This document shows, one piece after another, positions 48,296 to 57,394 of a DNA stretch of 64,000 bases. The DNA is from Psychrobacter aquimaris (GTDB lineage Bacteria > Pseudomonadota > Gammaproteobacteria > Pseudomonadales > Moraxellaceae): the NCBI RefSeq assembly GCF_016107525.1, contig NZ_JABASR010000015.1, positions 23,899 to 87,898 of the forward strand, given 5' to 3'. The position numbers and the translations under genes were made by a program. Position 1 is the first letter of the stretch. Each line of letters begins with the position of its first letter. The notes beneath the pieces were generated by a model that was not told where the DNA came from, searched no databases, and was given only the letters and a program-made list of their open reading frames with translations.

Positions 48296-49738
48296 ATGGA
48301 AAGTTTGTTTAAAGGTTACTATCAACCAAATCCTGCTCAATTTAAGGAACTATGGGAAGAAGGTACATTTGTATTTGATACTAATGTCCTTCTCGGTTTA
48401 TATCGTTACAAAGTAGAGTCGAGAGATGAAATCCTAAATGTTATCAGACAAATAGAAGATAGGATTTGGATACCTTATCAAGTAGGTTTAGAGTTTCATA
48501 AAAATAGATTGACTGTATTGGGTGAGCAGAACTCAAGTTTATCAACGATTAAGAACTCTATTAGAGACTCTATAAGTAGCATTGAGAAAAAATGCAAAGA
48601 TTTAGACTTAGACAAGAGACACAGTGAGATTGAAACCTCAACTTTCATTGAAAGATTTAGAGAGTTGTCTGAGAGTGTTATCAACGAGCTAAATCAGATT
48701 AAAGCTAAAAAATTATCTAATGATATCGATGAGGATGTGATTCTCACTGAATTAACAAAATTATTTAGTATTAAAAAGGGGAGTTTAGGTTTACCTCCTA
48801 AAGACCAAAAGGTCTTAGAAGATATATATAAGGATGGAGAGTTTAGAGCGAAGAATAAGATACCACCAAGTTTCGAAGATATCTTAGAGGCTCAAAAGAA
48901 CAAGAGCGGTGAAGATTATTATTCTTTTGAGGGACTAAACTATAAGAAAGGTTTTGGTGATCTTATCGTTTGGAAACAGATTATTGAGTTTGCCCGCGAA
49001 AACCAGAAAAAAAATATTATCTTTGTTACTGATGATACGAAAGTAGACTGGATGCGAATTATAAACTTAAATGGCAAAAAGACGATAGGTGCTAGACCAG
49101 AGTTGGTATCCGAAATATTTAAAGAAGCAGGCGTTGAAAATTTCTATATCTACCACACTAAAAGTTTCTTAGACTATTCTAAAGAATACCTTAAAACAGA
49201 TATTCAAGATGAAACTATCGAAGATGTGAAGAATAACTATCTAAGCTTCCTTTTTGAAAAAGATAAGAGTTCATTTGTCATCAATGATGAGATGAAAGTT
49301 AAAATCTGGTTAGATAGAGTTTATTCTCTCGTTAAAGAAACAGAGTCTCAAGGACGTAATATTAGGTATGATTATTTAGCATTACAAGGTCTAGGTGGTT
49401 TAATTCCCGTATATGTGAAATTCACTAATAATTTCACATATGAAGTATTGGACTCTGCCTTATCCGACATTAGATTATCATCAACAAGTGAAAGAAGTTT
49501 TAGAAAACATCATATTGTATTGATTGATAAAGAGATTAGTGTAACGTTACCAGATAAAGTTCTAATGAATATTAATGAAAGGTTTATGAATTCAGCCTCT
49601 ATTGTAAATGACTTTATTGATAGAGAAAAAGAATTGGATAATCCCAATTTAATTATCTTAGTTACGCTAGGTTATACTTCTAAAGACTCTAATAAATTTG
49701 AAAAAGTATTTGAATATCAACTTGGTACTTCAGAATGA
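48296..49738 (+). CDS. PIN-like domain protein inserted between trpB and trpA
   Basis: 480 residues from the ATG at 48296, with AGGGA upstream. An in-frame TTG inside trpB is unlikely. The N-terminal PIN-type nuclease domain has the first acidic residue in FVFDTNVLLGLYR, then IPYQVGLEFHKNR, a long helical insert (about 85-190), and the closing acidic residues in FGDLIVW and FVTDDTKVDW. This matches the large 'PIN-like domain' group (PF18476) that often appears in accessory and defence settings. The remaining 220 residues are unrecognised. The gene is visibly more AT-rich than trpB and trpA and probably came by transfer. It would be transcribed with the trp genes. An RNase role is inferred. 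Confidence 0.85.
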   Translation: MESLFKGYYQPNPAQFKELWEEGTFVFDTNVLLGLYRYKVESRDEILNVIRQIEDRIWIPYQVGLEFHKNRLTVLGEQNSSLSTIKNSIRDSISSIEKKCKDLDLDKRHSEIETSTFIERFRELSESVINELNQIKAKKLSNDIDEDVILTELTKLFSIKKGSLGLPPKDQKVLEDIYKDGEFRAKNKIPPSFEDILEAQKNKSGEDYYSFEGLNYKKGFGDLIVWKQIIEFARENQKKNIIFVTDDTKVDWMRIINLNGKKTIGARPELVSEIFKEAGVENFYIYHTKSFLDYSKEYLKTDIQDETIEDVKNNYLSFLFEKDKSSFVINDEMKVKIWLDRVYSLVKETESQGRNIRYDYLALQGLGGLIPVYVKFTNNFTYEVLDSALSDIRLSSTSERSFRKHHIVLIDKEISVTLPDKVLMNINERFMNSASIVNDFIDREKELDNPNLIILVTLGYTSKDSNKFEKVFEYQLGTSE

Positions 49739-49745
49739 GAATCCT

Positions 49746-50570
49746 ATGACCAGAATTGAAAGCACTTTTGAAACCTTAAAAGCACAAAACAAAAAAGCCT
49801 TGATTCCTTATGTAATGGCAGGTGACCCCAATCCAAGCAACTTCGTTGGTTTGCTTCATGATTTGGTTAAGCATGGCGCGGATATGATTGAAGTCGGCTT
49901 GCCGTTCTCTGACCCAATGGCAGATGGCCCAACCGTCGCGTTGGCTGGCGAGCGTGCATTAGCCGCAGGTACGAGTACGCGTGATGCACTGAAAATGGTT
50001 GCAGAGTTCCGTCAGCAAGACACGCAGACGCCCATTATTTTGATGGGATACCTCAATCCTGTTGAAATCATCGGCTATGACAACTTTGTCGCGCTATGTG
50101 AGCAGTCAGGTGTCGATGGTATTTTGATGGTTGATTTGCCGCCAAGCGAGGCGGGCAGCTTTACCCAGCATTTGACTGAACATTCGATGAATGAAATTTT
50201 CTTATTATCACCAACGACTTTGCCTGAGCGCCGTGAGCAAGTATTGACCCATTGCGGTGGTTATATTTATTATGTGTCACTAAAAGGCGTTACTGGTTCG
50301 GCAACGCTTGATACTGATGATGTTGCGACTCAAGTGCAAGCGATTAAAGCAGCGACTGATTTGCCAGTATGTGTGGGTTTTGGTATTCGCGATGCAACGT
50401 CTGCCAAAGCGATTGGAGCGCATGCCGATGGTATTATCGTCGGTAGTGCCTTAGTTCAAAATTTTGCTGACATAGATGCAAATGATAGCACTGCGGTTGC
50501 CGCCGCTCAGCAAAAAATCATGGCAAAAATGGATGAGCTACGCGGTGCACTTGATAGTTTAAGTGTCTGA
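49746..50570 (+). CDS. trpA: Tryptophan synthase alpha chain
   Basis: 274 residues from the ATG at 49746, seven bases after the PIN-gene stop. The catalytic glutamate lies in MIEVGLPFSDPMADGP and the aspartate in ILMVDLPPSE. The loop VTGSATLD and the phosphate site GFGIRDATSAK are intact. It splits indole-3-glycerol phosphate and passes indole to TrpB. Despite the separation from trpB, the coding sequence looks complete. Confidence 0.97.
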   Translation: MTRIESTFETLKAQNKKALIPYVMAGDPNPSNFVGLLHDLVKHGADMIEVGLPFSDPMADGPTVALAGERALAAGTSTRDALKMVAEFRQQDTQTPIILMGYLNPVEIIGYDNFVALCEQSGVDGILMVDLPPSEAGSFTQHLTEHSMNEIFLLSPTTLPERREQVLTHCGGYIYYVSLKGVTGSATLDTDDVATQVQAIKAATDLPVCVGFGIRDATSAKAIGAHADGIIVGSALVQNFADIDANDSTAVAAAQQKIMAKMDELRGALDSLSV

Positions 50571-50660
50571 GTTAAATAAAGTTAAATTATCGTCACTTAA
50601 ATCGTCATGGCAATACGAATAACAATGTTTATAAAGACAAGGTTAAATGACTTTGCTAAA

Positions 50661-50684
50661 GTTAGTTTACGTGTGTAAACTAAC
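50661..50684. promoter_or_regulatory. Perfect 10-bp palindrome upstream of accD (operator or hairpin)
   Basis: GTTAGTTTAC, spacer GTGT, GTAAACTAAC. There is no T run afterwards, so it is not a plain terminator. The size and symmetry suit a binding site for a dimeric regulator, or a small transcript hairpin, 113 bases before accD. Confidence 0.5.
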
Positions 50685-50796
50685 ATCACATATAAATTGT
50701 TACAGTTTCACGTAAGCGTGCCTTATAACTGCTAAAGTTATGGGGATATGTGACGATTAAACTGATTCTTATAAATGGATTCTTAGGGACAAGCGA

Positions 50797-51789
50797 ATGA
50801 GCCGGCTTGTCGATAAGCCTTTGATAATGGCGAATAATATGACTGATACGATAACAAAACCTGATATGACAACTCTGAACCATACTGAAAAAAGCAATGC
50901 TGAGCCAAACGGTAATACTGCTGGGCAATCGTGGTTTAATCGCCCGATACCGGGTATTAAGCAGCAACTGACCGCACCTTTAACGGCAGTAGAGACTGAA
51001 CCGTCAACGAAATGTAGCAGCTGCCACTCGATGATTACCAATACAGCGCTGATTTTTAACTGCTATGTTTGCCCGCATTGTGATCATCATTTACCGATGA
51101 GTGCTCGTGAGCGCTTAAACTGGTTGCTCGATCAAGTAGAAGGTGAGCTAGGACAACAGTTTACTGCCAAAGATCCGCTAAGCTTTGTGGATAGTAAGCC
51201 GTATCCGCAGCGTATGACAGAAGCACAAGATAAGACAGGCGAGTCTGAGGCGCTGATTGTGCTGTATGGCAAGCTGCGCAATCTTGATGTGGTTGCTTGT
51301 GCCTTTGACTTCCGCTTTATGGGCGGTTCTATGGGTTCTGTCGTTGGTGACCGTTTTGTCCAAGCGGCTGAAAAAGCGCTTGAAGATAAAGTACCTCTAG
51401 TATGCTTTGCCGCCTCTGGTGGAGCGCGTATGCAAGAAGGTTTGCTGTCTTTGATGCAGATGGCTCGTACTGCCGCAGCAATTGAGCGTTTGAGAATTGC
51501 TGGCGTGCCGTATATCGTGATATTGACCAATCCTGTCTATGGTGGTGTGACTGCATCACTCGCTATGTTAGGTGATATTCATTTAGCAGAACCAAAAGCG
51601 ATGATTGGTTTTGCTGGAAAACGGGTCATTGAACAAACAGTTCGTGAAACGCTAGAAGAGCCGTTCCAGCGTGCCGAGTTCTTATTAGAGCATGGTGTGG
51701 TCGATGAAGTGGTACATCGTCATCAAATGATTGATACCATTTATCGTTTGCTGGCAAAGTTAAGTCACATGCCTAATGTTGATGCTTAA
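50797..51789 (+). CDS. accD: Acetyl-CoA carboxylase carboxyltransferase subunit beta
   Basis: 330 residues. The four-cysteine zinc ribbon CSSCHS/CYVCPHC lies near residues 69-93. The carboxyltransferase core includes GGSMGSVVGDRF, the oxyanion block CFAASGGARMQEG, and NPVYGGVTAS. The N-terminal 65 residues are longer than in E. coli. AGGGAC upstream supports the ATG at 50797, and an alternative ATG lies ten codons in. It transfers the carboxyl group from biotin to acetyl-CoA, the first step of fatty acid synthesis. Confidence 0.96.
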   Translation: MSRLVDKPLIMANNMTDTITKPDMTTLNHTEKSNAEPNGNTAGQSWFNRPIPGIKQQLTAPLTAVETEPSTKCSSCHSMITNTALIFNCYVCPHCDHHLPMSARERLNWLLDQVEGELGQQFTAKDPLSFVDSKPYPQRMTEAQDKTGESEALIVLYGKLRNLDVVACAFDFRFMGGSMGSVVGDRFVQAAEKALEDKVPLVCFAASGGARMQEGLLSLMQMARTAAAIERLRIAGVPYIVILTNPVYGGVTASLAMLGDIHLAEPKAMIGFAGKRVIEQTVRETLEEPFQRAEFLLEHGVVDEVVHRHQMIDTIYRLLAKLSHMPNVDA

Positions 51790-51883
51790 CTTGCTCAGCG
51801 GCTTGACTAACGGATAATTGAGTCTAACACTGCATATTCTGTAGCAGAATGCTAAATTTTGCTGACAGAGTAAAACCAATCAA

Positions 51884-51919
51884 TAGCATTTATCGTCAAT
51901 AGCGGTAAATGCTATTTTT
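51884..51919 (+). terminator. Terminator after accD
   Basis: TAGCATTTA (51884-51892) and TAAATGCTA (51906-51914), extended by inner CG pairs, are followed by five Ts. Confidence 0.78.
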
Positions 51920-52017
51920 GCTTTTTGAGCAGGTAGTTATATACTGTCCCTACTTTCTTAATGAATGCTTTCTAATCCTCTATTTTTTATTCGAAAAATT
52001 ATATATAGGTTCTGTCC

Positions 52018-53403
52018 ATGTCCGACTCTCTACTTTCTAACCCTAACACTCCCAACAATCACTCTAGCTTGACCGAATGGCTCGATTATATGCAGCAGAT
52101 TCATGTATCAGCAATAGATATGGGGTTGTCGCGAGTTTTGCCAGTTGCTGAGGCGTTAGGCGTGGTACAGTCAGCCAAAGATGATGCTTATGTATTCACG
52201 GTGGCGGGCACCAATGGTAAAGGCTCAACGACGGCTGTCATCGCCCAGATGTGTGAAGCAGCAGGGTATAAGACGGCTCTGTATCAATCACCGCATCTAA
52301 GTGTATTTAACGAGCGCGTGCGTATCAATGGCGAGATGGTCAGTGATGAGACGTTAATTGATGCCTTTAGCAAGGTAGAAGCAGCGCGATTAGCGTGTGA
52401 GCTGACCTTGTCATTTTTTGAGATGACCACACTTGCTGCATTATTAATATTTGCCGAAGCGGACTGCGATGTTTGGGTGTTGGAAGTCGGGCTGGGTGGG
52501 CGCTTAGATGTGGTCAATATCATCGATCCTGATATGGCAGTGATTACCAATATCGCTATCGATCATGTCGATTGGCTGGGTGACAATGTCGAAGATATTG
52601 GGCGTGAGAAAGCAGGTATCTTACGTGATGGTATCAGCTTGATTTATGGCGCTACTGTGATGCCAGTCAGTGTGCAGCAAGCCATTGATAAGCATCAGGC
52701 GACCTGTTATCGAGTTGGGCAAGATTTTGATTATCGTGAAGTGGATGCAAGCGCTTGGCAATACAGCAATGCCGCGGTCACCATGCAGTTACCACGCCCA
52801 GCATTGTCATTGACCAATACTGCCAATGCGTTATCAGCAGTGCTTGCAAGTTCGTTAAATGTCGATAGCACTGCTATTGAGCAAGCATTACAAGCGGTAA
52901 AGCTCGCCGGTCGCTTCGATTATCGCAAGATGCATAATCGCCATTGGCTGTTTGATGTCGCGCATAACGAGCAAGGCGTTGAGTTTTTATTGGCGCAATT
53001 ATTACCGCTTTGGCAGCAGCATTTAGCCAATCAAAGCAGTAGTCAAAACAGCAGCCAAAAAAATCAAGCTCACAGCAAACCTGCCAGCATTAAAATGCTG
53101 TTTTCTATGTTGGGCGATAAAGATATCAATAAAGTCGTGCAGCGTTTGACCGAAGCGGGATTACCGATTAGCGATTGGTTTGTCGCTGAGATTGATTATC
53201 CACGCGCAGCGAGCACTGAGCACTTGCAAGGTATCTTATCAAGCTATGTCGATGATGCTCAAATACACGATTTTGCTAGATTGAAAGATGCGACGCAGGC
53301 CGTGATAAATGCCAGTCAGCCGCAAGACCTCATCGTGGTATGTGGCTCCTTTCATACGATCGGCGAGGCACTAGCAGCACTTGTAGCTGATAATTTAAAT
53401 TAA
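52018..53403 (+). CDS. folC: Dihydrofolate synthase/folylpolyglutamate synthase
   Basis: 461 residues of the Mur-ligase type. The P-loop is GTNGKGST (about 63-70), followed by TALYQSPHLSVFNERVRING and the metal-site block EVGLGGRLDVVN with ITNIAIDHVDWLG. The C-terminal domain carries DVAHNEQG. A Ser/Gln/Asn-rich insert lies near residues 338-352. It adds glutamate to dihydropteroate and to folates. The order accD-folC-SPOR protein is usual in related bacteria. Confidence 0.96.
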   Translation: MSDSLLSNPNTPNNHSSLTEWLDYMQQIHVSAIDMGLSRVLPVAEALGVVQSAKDDAYVFTVAGTNGKGSTTAVIAQMCEAAGYKTALYQSPHLSVFNERVRINGEMVSDETLIDAFSKVEAARLACELTLSFFEMTTLAALLIFAEADCDVWVLEVGLGGRLDVVNIIDPDMAVITNIAIDHVDWLGDNVEDIGREKAGILRDGISLIYGATVMPVSVQQAIDKHQATCYRVGQDFDYREVDASAWQYSNAAVTMQLPRPALSLTNTANALSAVLASSLNVDSTAIEQALQAVKLAGRFDYRKMHNRHWLFDVAHNEQGVEFLLAQLLPLWQQHLANQSSSQNSSQKNQAHSKPASIKMLFSMLGDKDINKVVQRLTEAGLPISDWFVAEIDYPRAASTEHLQGILSSYVDDAQIHDFARLKDATQAVINASQPQDLIVVCGSFHTIGEALAALVADNLN

Positions 53404-53669
53404 AATCATGCTTATTTAATGTTAATCTTAGCAGTAGCATGATGGCAGACAGTATGAAAAATATGCTTTATAATCAAAGTGATTTAGCATACTGCAATAC
53501 AATGTTATAAAAAGCTCGACATAACTTTTAAAAATGGATGGACGCAACTGGTGGCACTGGCACCTATCAAAGCTATTAGGTCTATCTAAACATAGTTTTG
53601 AGATGACAGTTTTTGAACAAGAGTTGCGCCGCTCAATCAACCTTATTACCAACTAAGAGACGTAAACGG

Positions 53670-54860
53670 ATGAATTTTTCGAGACAAGCCTTATTGGGCA
53701 TTGGGATGATTATCGGCGGTAGCGTGATGCTATACGCCATGGTGCAACAGATTGGTGATAGTAATGAAGCACAACCAGCGTCAGCAATGGTAGATAAGCC
53801 AAGCCCTGAGCAAGAGTCTCCTCAGCCACTGACGACGGATATCGAGACTGAAAAACGTATCTTGGCACAAAAACAAAAAGAGCGCGCTGCTCGTGTTGCT
53901 GAACAAGAAAAACGTGCCCAGCAGTTCTTAACCGAACAAGAAGCCGCTGAAGCGGAAGCATTGGCAAAAGCCCGTGCAGAAAGTCAGCAGTATATGGACA
54001 GTAGCGCACCAGCTGTTGAAGAGAGTGATAAATCCGACGCGGAAAAAAATGATGCTACAACGCCAATAAAAAAGACTAGCGCTGCTGCGTCAGCTGAAAG
54101 TGAGACAAACACTGGTGACCAGCAAAAAGCGGCCCAAGCGCAACAAGAGGCTCAAAGGCAAGCGGCGATTAAAGAGCAGGCTACCGCAAAGAAATTAGCA
54201 GAAAGTAAAAAAGAAGCGGAAGTAAAAAGACAAGCGGATGCTAAGCAACAAGCACAAGCTGCGGCTGAGAAAAAACGAGAGGCAGCAGAAGCGGCTAAAA
54301 ATGAGCCACCAAAATCACCTTCTGATTATCAAGTCAAAAGAGGGGATGGATTAATTAAACTGGCGCGGCAATACAATATGCCAGTAGAAGTGTTGGCACA
54401 AGCGAATAATCTGTCACCGTCGACATCGCTACAACTGGGTCAAAACATCACCATTCCATCACGTAAGCAGGTGGAGCGTTTAGCGCGTGAAGCGGCAGCG
54501 GCTGAGCAGGCACGTGAAGACAAGCGGCAGAAAGAAGAGGCTTTAGCCAAAAAATCAGCGGATGCTAAGCGTGAAGCACAGCAGAAACTCAGCGAAGCCC
54601 GTAAAGAAGTCAAAGAAACTGACGCCAAAGGCAGCTTTGGGGTGCAAGTAGCATTGGCGAACGACCAAGCCAAAGCTGATGAATTAGCAAAGAAATTTCA
54701 ATCAGCTGGCTACCAAGTTAAGACCAGCCCTACCAGTCGTGGGGTTCGCGTCATCGTCGGTCCTGAGCGAGGTAAATTAGCGGCATTAGCGTTAAAAGAT
54801 AAAATCAATAGCGATCCCAAGGTCAATACGACCAGTGCTTGGGTTTTATACTGGCGCTAA
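53670..54860 (+). CDS. Envelope protein with LysM and SPOR domains
   Basis: 396 residues from the ATG at 53670. An upstream in-frame start would bury the membrane helix. One membrane segment (about 8-28) is followed by a long Ala/Glu/Lys/Gln-rich helical region. A LysM domain follows (about 222-267: YQVKRGDGLIKLARQYN to ITIPS). A second charged stretch leads to a C-terminal SPOR domain (about 325-396, starting SFGVQVAL). LysM and SPOR both bind peptidoglycan, SPOR at glycan stripped during division. The gene follows folC, as in DedD-like loci. The LysM addition is less common. Confidence 0.88.
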   Translation: MNFSRQALLGIGMIIGGSVMLYAMVQQIGDSNEAQPASAMVDKPSPEQESPQPLTTDIETEKRILAQKQKERAARVAEQEKRAQQFLTEQEAAEAEALAKARAESQQYMDSSAPAVEESDKSDAEKNDATTPIKKTSAAASAESETNTGDQQKAAQAQQEAQRQAAIKEQATAKKLAESKKEAEVKRQADAKQQAQAAAEKKREAAEAAKNEPPKSPSDYQVKRGDGLIKLARQYNMPVEVLAQANNLSPSTSLQLGQNITIPSRKQVERLAREAAAAEQAREDKRQKEEALAKKSADAKREAQQKLSEARKEVKETDAKGSFGVQVALANDQAKADELAKKFQSAGYQVKTSPTSRGVRVIVGPERGKLAALALKDKINSDPKVNTTSAWVLYWR

Positions 54861-54954
54861 AATAGTGTGAAAATCACTATAATTAGATGACTATTATTGC
54901 TAAGTAAATAGCAAGTTCTTGTGTAGATTTCATTATCTTATCTAAGTTCCATTC

Positions 54955-54983
54955 AAACACGACATTCATTGTCGTGTTTTTTG
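54955..54983 (+). terminator. Terminator after the SPOR-protein gene
   Basis: AAACACGAC and GTCGTGTTT pair perfectly over 9 bp with a 7-base loop, followed by a T-rich run. Confidence 0.85.
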
Positions 54984-55158
54984 TTTTAATGTTTGCTGAT
55001 TGGCGCAAGCTTAGCTACGATGTGCGCCGATTGCTCCTGATTTTTTCTGTATAACCTGTCAGCCTATAAGGGCTGACCTGTTGCAGTTGAGTATGTAGTT
55101 CACTTTATGGAAGTCGTCATACATATTTGGCTGCCTTAATCATGTATAAGGTAAAACC

Positions 55159-55689
55159 ATGTCATTTGGTGTTATATTTTTAATATTAGCCGTTGGGTTT
55201 TTAGGGCTGATTACAGTACCAAAGCTGTTAGCAAAACGTCCAGTCATTGAGCCTGATCCAAAGCCTGTGCGCGGTGATGAGCTGGCCATCTGGCCCTTTG
55301 CACCGATGCCGATTATGACGGATACTGAGGTCATTTTCTTTAATAAGCTAAAAAGCGCTTTGCCGGAATATCATATTTTTGTTCAAGTTCAGCTGTCACG
55401 CATCATCGAAGCAAATAGCAGTGAGGCCTCTGAGCGTAGCTTTTGGTTCAATCGTATCTGTCGTCAAAGTGTCGATTATGTGATTGTAGATATTGATGCT
55501 CAGACCACACTGGTTGCTATCGAGCTTGATGATTGGACACACACCAGTAAAGCACGTCAAAAGGCGGATGACAAAAAAGACAAAGCCCTTGCGAGTGCTG
55601 GTATTGCTATTGTGCGCTTTCACGCTGAGCGCATGCCAAGCGCAGATATGCTCAGGTATGAGCTGATGCAAGTGATTGAAAATTATTGA
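55159..55689 (+). CDS. DUF2726 membrane-anchored protein
   Basis: 176 residues. One N-terminal helix (about 3-22) is followed by a DUF2726 domain (about 50-172), which resembles a restriction-endonuclease fold: a VDYVIVDIDAQTTLVAIELDDWTH core with acidic residues, then KADDKKDKALASAGI and IVRFHAE. Proteins of this kind are often fused to topoisomerase-like or helicase domains. Alone, the role is unknown. AAGG lies ten bases before the ATG. Confidence 0.85.
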   Translation: MSFGVIFLILAVGFLGLITVPKLLAKRPVIEPDPKPVRGDELAIWPFAPMPIMTDTEVIFFNKLKSALPEYHIFVQVQLSRIIEANSSEASERSFWFNRICRQSVDYVIVDIDAQTTLVAIELDDWTHTSKARQKADDKKDKALASAGIAIVRFHAERMPSADMLRYELMQVIENY

Positions 55690-55774
55690 TGAGGTATCTT
55701 TGGTAGACAATTAAAAGTTATTAAGATAGCCGCATTTATTTTTCTTAGAATTTTTGGATGATTAGAGTGCTTCT

Positions 55775-55963
55775 TTGGATATAGATTATTATTATGATGA
55801 ACCAGCCTTGGGGGCGGAAAACCTAAACTGGAACCCCGAGAAACCTTCGGGATATGGTCATTTGCTCGATTTGCAGCTCACGGGTCAGTTGTCTCTGCGC
55901 GGCTACGATATTCTTGAATACATGCGCTGGAAAGATATACCAAGCACTCGCTATGCTTGGTAG
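55775..55963 (+). CDS. Small acidic hypothetical protein (TTG start)
   Basis: 62 residues, acidic and Tyr/Trp-rich (start MDIDYYYDEP, end TRYAW). No family recognised. The start codon would be TTG with only GAGTG upstream. No in-frame ATG precedes the bulk of the frame. It lies after the DUF2726 gene and before two hairpins around 55939 and 55963. Kept because the composition looks protein-like and the frame is clean. Real status uncertain. Confidence 0.45.
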   Translation: MDIDYYYDEPALGAENLNWNPEKPSGYGHLLDLQLTGQLSLRGYDILEYMRWKDIPSTRYAW

Positions 55964-55995
55964 CTTTAGCCATGGTTAAACCACATGGCTAAAGC
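55963..55995. repeat. Perfect 12-bp inverted repeat between convergent genes
   Basis: GCTTTAGCCATG and CATGGCTAAAGC flank a 9-base loop, without a T run. A smaller hairpin, CCAAGCA/TGCTTGG, lies just before it at 55940-55960. Together they probably end transcription from either side or stabilise the 3' ends. Confidence 0.6.
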
Positions 55996-56025
55996 GTCCA
56001 TGGCCATGTATTACAGTGGATATTA

Positions 56026-56982
56026 CTAAAATTTATCATGCGTTCTGTCGTGCTGTTCAGGATAAATGACGATCGGACTATTACCTTCGAAATATAGTCC
56101 CGTCGTAGGCAGTGCGTCGTTTGACCAAGCTACCTGCGGCTGTCGTCCATCATAGCAGTCGCGCCTAGTAAACCATTCGATATAATGGGCGGCTCGTAAT
56201 GCTCTTATATCAATCGTCGCAAGACTAGTCATGTCATTGCTATCACACCATTTATGTATAGGAAAGCTTGGTGCTAACCAAGATGGATAAGTAAAATTGT
56301 GGGTATTGATTGGCAAAAAGAATCGCCCTTTTATCACGCCATAACGCTTATCAATTTTAACCTGACCATGGTTTTTAGTATCTATCCATACGGTGCGAAA
56401 CTGCTTGGTTTGCATATGGGTCATTTTACGTTGTAGATTATCATTGGAGTTGATGCCAACCCAGTTCTCAGGAGCAAACGGCGCTGAGCCCATAAAAAAC
56501 TTAATAGCCAGCTCCCAATGCTCGACCAGATTTTCTCCATGATTATATAAAATTAAATCCAGCTCACCAGTCGTCTGCTTGCCATTGTACAGCTGCACAT
56601 TATTCGCTAGGGTCTCATACGGATGTAGCTTGCGCGCAAACCCATCTTCTAACCAAAACGATAGCAATCCTTCAAAATGAAATCCTAATCGATTGGGACT
56701 AGGACGCTTGAGTAAATAGCGAGTCAGCGCCTGATAAGCATTGGTGCTATCTAGCTCTTCCAAACGCTGCTGATACGCCTCAAACTGCTGTTGCCAAAAG
56801 TGCGCACTATGTACCGATATGGTATGTGTATTCTGGTGTGGCGCAAAGTCTAGCCACTGCGTCAAGACGTTAGGACACGCCAGTACATAAGCCAAATCAC
56901 GGACATAGGGTCGGTGGTAACGCTCCCAAGGTGCATCGTGTATAAAGCGCGTGGAGGCGGGATGAGCGATAGGCTCGGACAT
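56026..56982 (-). CDS. DUF1853 family protein
   Basis: 318 residues. The opening RYVRDLAYVLACPNVL-like block, the middle RLGFHFEGLLSFWLEDG and TTGELDLILYN...EHWELAIKFFMG are the signatures of DUF1853. The spacing of Asp and Glu-x-Lys residues in the last block resembles a PD-(D/E)xK nuclease core. The family is uncharacterised and common in gammaproteobacteria. There is no signal peptide. Core-genome type codon use. Confidence 0.85.
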   Translation of the reverse strand: MSEPIAHPASTRFIHDAPWERYHRPYVRDLAYVLACPNVLTQWLDFAPHQNTHTISVHSAHFWQQQFEAYQQRLEELDSTNAYQALTRYLLKRPSPNRLGFHFEGLLSFWLEDGFARKLHPYETLANNVQLYNGKQTTGELDLILYNHGENLVEHWELAIKFFMGSAPFAPENWVGINSNDNLQRKMTHMQTKQFRTVWIDTKNHGQVKIDKRYGVIKGRFFLPINTHNFTYPSWLAPSFPIHKWCDSNDMTSLATIDIRALRAAHYIEWFTRRDCYDGRQPQVAWSNDALPTTGLYFEGNSPIVIYPEQHDRTHDKF

Positions 56983-57394
56983 AGGATAAACCAGTGTAAA
57001 GGTGTAGCACTTACCCTAACGGCTCGTTTTATAAAAGTCTATAGATGACAAGTATCCGCTAGGACGTTGCTCAGTTTTTAGACTTTAAAACATGATATTA
57101 ATGTGATGGATATGAATGTTGATATCAGGCGACGATAGCAAGTAAGGTAATAGGATACTGAGTATCGTTTTAAGTATCGGAAGTTGCCATTTAGGCTGAT
57201 ATTGAGATGGCTTTTGTTTCAGGTTAGTTGGGATGTGACTTTTCTGTTTCATGTGTCTAGCTCCATAATTTGCCGTAACTTAATTGTTGCGGCTTATGGA
57301 TATCTTAATAGCAAGGAGGTAGGGACTCGTAAGTGGCTAAAGCTAAAATAAATCAGTCCCTTAGCAGCCCCTATCTATTGCTAGGTCTTATAAA
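56983..57394. other. Intergenic region with an imperfect hairpin
   Basis: No gene seen. CCATAA...TTATGG with inner GCCG...CGGC makes an imperfect hairpin at about 57264-57300. It lies about 95 bases beyond the end of the leftward gene at 57395, so it may be its terminator region, but there is no T run. Confidence 0.45.
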
